Positions 56,459-64,000 of a stretch of DNA of 64,000 nucleotides are shown piece by piece. The stretch is from Bacillus thuringiensis (GTDB lineage: Bacteria; Bacillota; Bacilli; Bacillales; Bacillaceae_G), in contig NZ_CP012099.1 of NCBI RefSeq assembly GCF_001182785.1, positions 2,230,501 to 2,294,500 of the forward strand. Direction: 5' to 3'. Every line of letters begins with the position of its first letter. Positions within the stretch are counted from its first letter, which is position 1. Position numbers and translations under genes: made by a program. The notes beneath the pieces were generated by a model that was given only the letters and a program-made list of their open reading frames with translations, searched no databases and was not told the origin of the DNA.

Positions 56459-56854
56459 ACTAGCATGTTTAAAGAAATAGTAAAGTAATAATTTTTATAG
56501 GTATTTCATTTCTATATTATTAATGCAACTTATTTTGGAAACAGTAAATAGCTATCATGACTATAGGGTATTAATTTTTAACCTAAATTTTAATAAAACC
56601 TTTATTAAAGATAAAGAGCGCTTTTAAAGGCGCTCTGAGACAAGTTTCATGTTGAAAAAGGGAATTGAGGATATTATGTGCATACTGTTTTAGAATGTTG
56701 TAAATTTTTAATTAAAAATAAAAAGATCTTATAAAAATTTAAAATTTGTATTATTAGATAGTCACCATACAATAAAATATGCTTGTTTGATATAAATGTG
56801 TGTCAAATTTACCAAAATATATTTTGGTATGCATAAGAAAATTAAAATACTTTG
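56459..56854. other. Gap with palindrome and terminator-like hairpin
   Basis: 396 bp without a gene. It holds a perfect 20-bp palindrome TACCAAAATATATTTTGGTA at 56810-56829, 26 nt past the next gene's minus-strand stop. A stem AGAGCGC/GCGCTCT lies near 56615-56637 with a weak T-rich side on the minus strand. Confidence 0.5.
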
Positions 56855-57115
56855 TTAGCAAATACTAGCGGCTTCAGTGACAGATGGTAGAAAAAGTTTA
56901 CGTGGTATTGTAATAATCTCAAGCGCTATTTGCGTGGAATATAGGAGTATTTGAGTTAAATCTAAAGCGAGTGTTAAAAGTATTATGAAGCTTGTAAGAA
57001 TTACAAAACTACCCCAAAAGAAACTTTTTGAAGTGTTACGGAAATCTTTTATTAAGGAAAAGAAAGAAAAAAATGCAGTAACAATAAGAATGAAAAATTT
57101 ATACTTATCAGACAT
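56855..57115 (-). CDS. Small two-helix membrane protein
   Basis: An 86-residue protein with two hydrophobic helices (KFFILIVTAFFSFFSLI and FFWGSFVILTSFIILLTLALDL) and a short C-terminal tail. The ATG at 57115 follows AGGAGGG, so it is probably expressed. No family recognised. It lies between a collagen-like gene and a glycosyltransferase gene, all on the minus strand. Confidence 0.65.
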   Translation of the reverse strand: MSDKYKFFILIVTAFFSFFSLIKDFRNTSKSFFWGSFVILTSFIILLTLALDLTQILLYSTQIALEIITIPRKLFLPSVTEAASIC

Positions 57116-57410
57116 TATGACCCTCCTAAATAACAGTAATTTATATTATACCGTATTTTTCAATATTATTATAAAAAGATTTTAAAGTGAATAATAGGAA
57201 AAAATAAGGCCATAACTCTTAAAACATTAGTTTTGATTTTATTTTTTAAGAAACGGTATGAAAGATTATAGGCTGGTGATACGAGATTAAATAAGGGGAA
57301 TCTGCGTGCAGCAAGAGTCCAAAATCAGATTTCTACTAGAGAAAAGTAGTTAGTTGGAGTAGGTAGATTAATAAAAAACGGATGGATGTGGAAACTAAAT
57401 ATTTATGACA
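57116..57410. other. Gap without recognised feature
   Basis: AT-rich spacer, 295 bp. A small CTACT/AGTAG stem near 57335 is the only structure I see; no gene or known RNA. Confidence 0.35.
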
Positions 57411-58193
57411 TTAAGTACAAAGGTCAGGAAATATAGTTTGGTATTCTGAGAATAACCGGAGGTCCGTAGTTAAGGTTGCATAGTATTTATATTTTTTTTC
57501 TAATTTTTCAATTGTTGTTAAGTGATGAGAACCTAATCCACGCCGTACACTATGTTGAGAAAGGGTCGGTCCAATTTGCAATTTTCGTTTTTTCATTGCA
57601 TCGTTCCATGGACTATAAAAAAATTTAAAAATAAAAGCAGGTTCCATGTAAATGCTATAAGGATAATGTGAACCATGTCTCCCGACTCTATAGTTCCCAT
57701 CCGAATTATTGTGAATTAATCTACCGTTAAGATAAAGTTGATTTGGAGTAGGTTGAATTATTATGCCGTGATAACGTTGTTTAACAAGCGGAGAACTATA
57801 TCTTGGATTAGTGTAGCCATGAGTCGGTTCATCGATCATCATAATCACTCTTATTGAAAACATATTGTCACCCAAAGTGTTAAGTGATTTGAAAAATTTT
57901 TCTTTATTGTAACAGCATAGGAATTCTGTCGTATTTAATACCATTTTCCATCCTGTAATTTCTCTTTCAATTTTCATAACTTCTTGATCAACTAAATAAG
58001 CATCAAATTCGAGTGATTTTGAGTTTCGTATTTCCCAATTAGGAGCGAATGTTTTACAGATTTCAACTGAACGATCAGTGGATCCACGGTTAATAAGAAT
58101 ACCATGATCAAAAAGCTTTGTATGGTGCATTAACCACCATGGAAGTAAATATTCTTCATTGTAAAAATGAGAAATTAAAGTAGTCTTAATCAA
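57411..58193 (-). CDS. Family 2-type glycosyltransferase
   Basis: A 260-residue glycosyltransferase-like protein (Glyco_tranf_2_4 type): TLISHFYNEEYLLPWWLMHH, HGILINRGSTDRSVEICKTF, and a DA.LVDQEV segment near residue 65. A canonical DxD is not clear. It may glycosylate the neighbouring collagen-like proteins; this is inferred from location. GGAGGTGAT overlaps the GTG at 58199. TTG at 58193 (5 nt from GGAGG) or ATT at 58190 (8 nt) are both possible starts, giving (M)IKTTLIS or (M)KTTLIS. Confidence 0.78.
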   Translation of the reverse strand: MIKTTLISHFYNEEYLLPWWLMHHTKLFDHGILINRGSTDRSVEICKTFAPNWEIRNSKSLEFDAYLVDQEVMKIEREITGWKMVLNTTEFLCCYNKEKFFKSLNTLGDNMFSIRVIMMIDEPTHGYTNPRYSSPLVKQRYHGIIIQPTPNQLYLNGRLIHNNSDGNYRVGRHGSHYPYSIYMEPAFIFKFFYSPWNDAMKKRKLQIGPTLSQHSVRRGLGSHHLTTIEKLEKKYKYYATLTTDLRLFSEYQTIFPDLCT

Positions 58194-58239
58194 AATCACC
58201 TCCGTATTTAACCGGCCTCTTATTTAATATGATATGGAA

Positions 58240-58263
58240 GGAACCTTATTGTTAGAAGGTTCC
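58240..58263. other. Perfect inverted repeat
   Basis: GGAACCTT, 8 nt, AAGGTTCC, between the glycosyltransferase and LysE genes. It lacks a T-run, so it is not a classical terminator. Confidence 0.5.
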
Positions 58264-58378
58264 CTCTTAAAACTTTTAAACAAATAGGGTATATGGATGA
58301 ATTAGTATATAAAGTAGTCTGATTGATGAAGAGTGGTATTAAAAAGTACAAAAACCTAAAACGAGAATGAGCATTGAA

Positions 58379-58963
58379 TTAGTGTATAACGATTGAAATA
58401 GCACTAAAAACTAATAATACAGCCATAATGATGTTAAATAATTGATTGTGTTTTAATAGAAGTTTTTGAAACATAGAACCGAATAAGCTCCAACTAAATG
58501 TACTTGTTAAACCGACTATACCAAGAAATAATGAAAAAAGTAGAAAGCTTGAATATGAATTGTAGTAAGGAAGGATAAAAGTTGATACTACAGTCAGTCC
58601 GAATAAGATCCCTTTAGGGTTCACAAACTGAAGAAAAACCCCTACTGTAAATAGATTTTTATTATTCTTTTCATCGAGATTGGTCCCCCCTTTGTTAGTG
58701 AGTATCTTAAAAGCTAAATATAGCATATACGCTACACCTAAAATTTTTAAAGGAGCTTCAATTATAGGGAGGATATTAATTAATAAAATATTAAAGAAAC
58801 TACATAAGGAAGTGAGGATAAAAAAACCGAAAGATACTCCAAAGCAAAACTTCATGCTCCCTTTTAATCCGTGTTGATTTGCGTATGTCATCGCTAAAAA
58901 ATTGTTAGGTCCGGGTGTGAAGCTACTTATAAAAACAAATAATAAAAAAGAAAATATAGGCAT
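58379..58963 (-). CDS. LysE/RhtB family amino acid exporter
   Basis: A 194-residue, six-helix LysE-type exporter. The N-terminal signature FISSFTPGPNNFLAMTYANQHG is diagnostic. ATG at 58963 follows AGGGGG. It is divergent from an XRE-cupin regulator, which likely controls it. The exported amino acid is unknown. Confidence 0.9.
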   Translation of the reverse strand: MPIFSFLLFVFISSFTPGPNNFLAMTYANQHGLKGSMKFCFGVSFGFFILTSLCSFFNILLINILPIIEAPLKILGVAYMLYLAFKILTNKGGTNLDEKNNKNLFTVGVFLQFVNPKGILFGLTVVSTFILPYYNSYSSFLLFSLFLGIVGLTSTFSWSLFGSMFQKLLLKHNQLFNIIMAVLLVFSAISIVIH

Positions 58964-59008
58964 TTGAAGACCCCCTAATTATTTTGTGTGTTATAATGAC
59001 CGAAAAGA

Positions 59009-59055
59009 ACAATATAACGTGTGCTTTTTATTATACATAACGGTCGTTATATTGT
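59009..59055. promoter_or_regulatory. Candidate operator between LysE and XRE-cupin genes
   Basis: ACAATATAACG (59009-59019) and CGTTATATTGT (59045-59055) form a perfect 11-bp inverted repeat 25 nt apart. The second arm overlaps ATAACGGTCGTTAT (59037-59050), a 6+2+6 repeat. Confidence 0.55.
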
Positions 59056-59078
59056 GTATAGTGTGGGAGTGTTTTTTT

Positions 59079-59636
59079 ATGGAAGAAATTCAACTTATAC
59101 TGGCGAAAAATTTAAAAACTATACGAGAAAAAGAAAAATTGAGTTTAGAAAAAGTTTCCCAATTAACAGGTGTGAGTAAAACGATGATTGGACAAATTGA
59201 AAGAGGAGAATCAAGCCCGACACTAACAACAATATGGAAAATTGCAAATGGCTTGAAAGTTTCTTTTACCTCTTTAATCAACAATCCACAGCCTGATACG
59301 AAAGTGATTTTAAGAAAAGATATTCAAGTATTGTCTGAAGACAATGGAAAATATAATGTGTATCCTTCTTTTCCTTTTCAAGATGATAGACATTTTGAAA
59401 TGTATACAGTGGAAATAGAAACAGAAGGGAAATTAAGTTCAGAAGGGCATAAAGAAGGCGCAGAAGAATTTATAACGGTATTTGAAGGTGAATTGACAAT
59501 AAAAGTGAATAACAGTCAATATAAATTAAATAGTGGAGATTCAATTTGTTTTAAGGCCGATAGATCACACTCTTATTATAATTTAGGGAAATCTTTGACT
59601 CGATTAAGCATGACAATTTATTATCCAACTGCATAA
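59079..59636 (+). CDS. XRE regulator with C-terminal cupin
   Basis: A 185-residue protein: HTH (residues 8-62, LSLEKVSQLTGVSKTMIGQIERGESSPT) and cupin_2 (about 105-180, HKEGAEEFITVFEGELTIKVNN). Same architecture as the protein at 35518 but only distantly similar. ATG at 59079 follows GGGAGTG; upstream in-frame residues are hydrophobic leader translation. It is the likely regulator of the divergent LysE gene. Confidence 0.9.
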   Translation: MEEIQLILAKNLKTIREKEKLSLEKVSQLTGVSKTMIGQIERGESSPTLTTIWKIANGLKVSFTSLINNPQPDTKVILRKDIQVLSEDNGKYNVYPSFPFQDDRHFEMYTVEIETEGKLSSEGHKEGAEEFITVFEGELTIKVNNSQYKLNSGDSICFKADRSHSYYNLGKSLTRLSMTIYYPTA

Positions 59637-59662
59637 GTGTGCATTTACAGTAACAAAAGATA

Positions 59663-59696
59663 AAACCATCTATAAGAGATGGTTTTTATTTTTTAT
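59663..59696 (+). terminator. Intrinsic terminator
   Basis: AAAACCATCT and AGATGGTTTT form a stem with a long T-run. Confidence 0.85.
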
Positions 59697-60010
59697 CACT
59701 CACAAAAAAAGACACTCATCAGAGTGTCAACATAGTATTGCTCTCGCGTATAGGATTGGAGTACATTTCTCAAATGCGTATTGAGATGGTTCGTAAAAGA
59801 GAAAATGTCTTCATATTTAATGTAACATCGGTGGAAGTCAGTGTAAATTGATAATATATATACGGAAAATTTAGTATAGATAGTTTCCACTATGGATATA
59901 GTGCAATTTGCTCTTTAATACGCCATCACTTTTATGAAATAATTGGGAGGTTCTTATTATGACAGACTTGGTATTTAATAATGTTTATTAGAAAAAGAGT
60001 GAATCATTTT
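59697..60010. other. Gap with a ten-codon ORF
   Basis: 314 bp. Contains GACACTCATCAGAGTGTC (59711-59728), a hairpin, and a ten-codon ORF MTDLVFNNVY at 59959-59991 behind GGGAGG. The latter may be the start of a lost gene. Nothing else is recognised. Confidence 0.35.
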
Positions 60011-60850
<840 letters not shown>

Positions 60851-61045
60851 TTAAATCACCTCATTTTTAAATTAGAATGCAATAAGTTTCGTGTTTTTGG
60901 AATGGAACTATCATTTTATTATATTAATAGTAGTAGTTAAAGCAACGGTAAAATGTTTAATAACTGTATGAATCATTTGGAAAGAAAAAAGAATAGTTAT
61001 GAAAGTATTCCTTAATAATAGACTCATACTTATGTAAGTTAATTA

Positions 61046-61901
<856 letters not shown>

Positions 61902-61942
61902 AAAAGACAGATTCTTAATGAAAAGGAATCTGTCTTTTTTGT
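61902..61942. terminator. Bidirectional terminator
   Basis: AAAAAAGACAGATTC and GAATCTGTCTTTTTT form a perfect stem between convergent genes. Confidence 0.88.
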
Positions 61943-61963
61943 TCTGAATTACATTCGTTAACA

Positions 61964-62254
61964 TTAAGTGACGATAAATTCAATTGTAATTGGAATTCCG
62001 CCGTCTAATGCATCCCCACCAGGAATTGTAATAGCACCAGTAGGACCAGTAGTAACACTGGAGTTCACGCTTGGTTGAAGAATACCGTTTACATATAAGT
62101 TGTAATACGTGAAAGTCGGAAAAGCAGTTGCAGTAGTACCCGCATCGTTTAAACAGGCTGTGGCAGCAATTGCAAAAGCTGCACCTGTACCTGTGCCGAC
62201 TCCTAGTGTAGATGTAAATCTTCTCGATGCCATAAATGGTTGAATGATAGGCAA
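61964..62254 (-). CDS. DUF4183 domain protein
   Basis: A 96-residue protein: a short N-terminal segment (MPIIQPFMASRRFTS) and a DUF4183 domain (FTYYNLYVNGILQPSVNSSVTTGPTGAITIPGGDAL). It lacks collagen repeats; its domain matches the end of the convergent collagen-like protein ([18 protein letters not shown]). The TTG at 62254 is about 10 nt after AGGAG. Probably a spore-surface component. Confidence 0.78.
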   Translation of the reverse strand: MPIIQPFMASRRFTSTLGVGTGTGAAFAIAATACLNDAGTTATAFPTFTYYNLYVNGILQPSVNSSVTTGPTGAITIPGGDALDGGIPITIEFIVT

Positions 62255-62723
62255 TTAATTTTCACTCCTTACAATATTTTATTAGAACGAAGTATAAAAT
62301 AACTTGTCCACTATATAGTATGAGAGTTTTTTATAATAGAAACGGCTTTACCTTTATAGGGTGAGCCCAATTTTAGTAAAGAAATGTTCTTTACTTATAT
62401 GAAAAAAATGATGTTGTTACTTGCGGAATATTTGTTAATCGTAAATTCGGTTTTTGTATTCCAATTAAAATGTGTATTTGAATCTAAGAGATAAACGTGG
62501 AAAAATAAAATAAACTCTTAAGTTTAGGTATTTAATCTAAGCAGTCAATTATTAAAAACATATAATTAATATGTGAGTCATGAACATAATTAAATAGTGT
62601 TTTCAAGTTTAATTATATTTCATGTTTCCTATTTTAAGTCAATATATAACACATACTCTTTCACAACTTTTTGATCCTTATAATAGGAAAAACTCAAATA
62701 TAAAACAAGTAAGGAGGACATAA
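62255..62723. other. 469-bp AT-rich divergent gap
   Basis: Upstream regions of a DUF4183 gene and a BclB-like gene. No ORF, repeat or RNA family recognised. Sporulation (sigma-K) promoters would be expected, but I cannot call one with confidence. Confidence 0.35.
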
Positions 62724-63998
<1,275 letters not shown>

Positions 63999-64000
63999 TT

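Noticed and set aside
58986..59078. N-terminal hydrophobic extension of the XRE-cupin protein
   Set aside because: It covers the operator region and the family starts at the ATG at 59079, which has a GGGAGTG site.
59696..59890. 64-codon minus-strand frame after the XRE-cupin gene
   Set aside because: No ribosome site, no recognisable family, and it runs through a hairpin.

Overview
The window reads as chromosome of a Bacillus cereus group bacterium. The DNA is AT-rich, Shine-Dalgarno sites are strong, and TTG starts are frequent. It carries three copies of a bcr1-like dispersed repeat with TTTAT ends, a glycine riboswitch, tandem T-boxes before thrS, and several BclA/BclB-type collagen-like spore surface genes. 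I saw no rRNA, tRNA, transposase, prophage or CRISPR array.

Positions 1-24150 are mostly housekeeping and transport: a DinB protein, a secreted thermitase-like protease, a riboswitch-controlled Na+/amino acid symporter, RluF, ThrS behind two T-boxes, a BceAB-like ABC pair without its two-component system, an MFS carrier, two peptide-type ABC permeases without partners, a pyruvate oxidase, a ZIP transporter, a nucleoside hydrolase, and a Crp/Fnr regulator between two half-size DMT transporters. Positions 24150-34500 are more accessory. They hold the bcr1-like repeats, a MarR/methyltransferase pair, a TetR/MMPL pair, a chloramphenicol acetyltransferase behind a complete translational attenuator, and three consecutive GNAT genes, one fused to pentapeptide-like repeats.

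Positions 34460-55460 carry an EamA transporter, two regulator-linked loci, a Spo0E-like gene of 49 codons, HemY/CgoX, cold shock genes, a CPBP protease, an aspartate-semialdehyde dehydrogenase divergent from a LysR gene, a C45-type hydrolase, a MOSC protein divergent from a second LysR gene, and a heterodimeric ABC exporter. Positions 55540-64000 form a spore-surface island: four collagen-like genes, a DUF4183 gene, a family 2 glycosyltransferase and a small membrane protein, interrupted by a LysE/XRE pair.

The most unusual observation is a recurring start-site pattern. In four genes, and possibly a fifth, a strong GAGG Shine-Dalgarno core is followed exactly 8 nt later by an in-frame ATT, ATC or ATA at the expected protein start. 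In one collagen-like gene (60011-60850, minus) a stop codon directly precedes the ATT and I see no ATG, GTG or TTG between it and the C-terminal domain, so an AUU start is the simplest reading.
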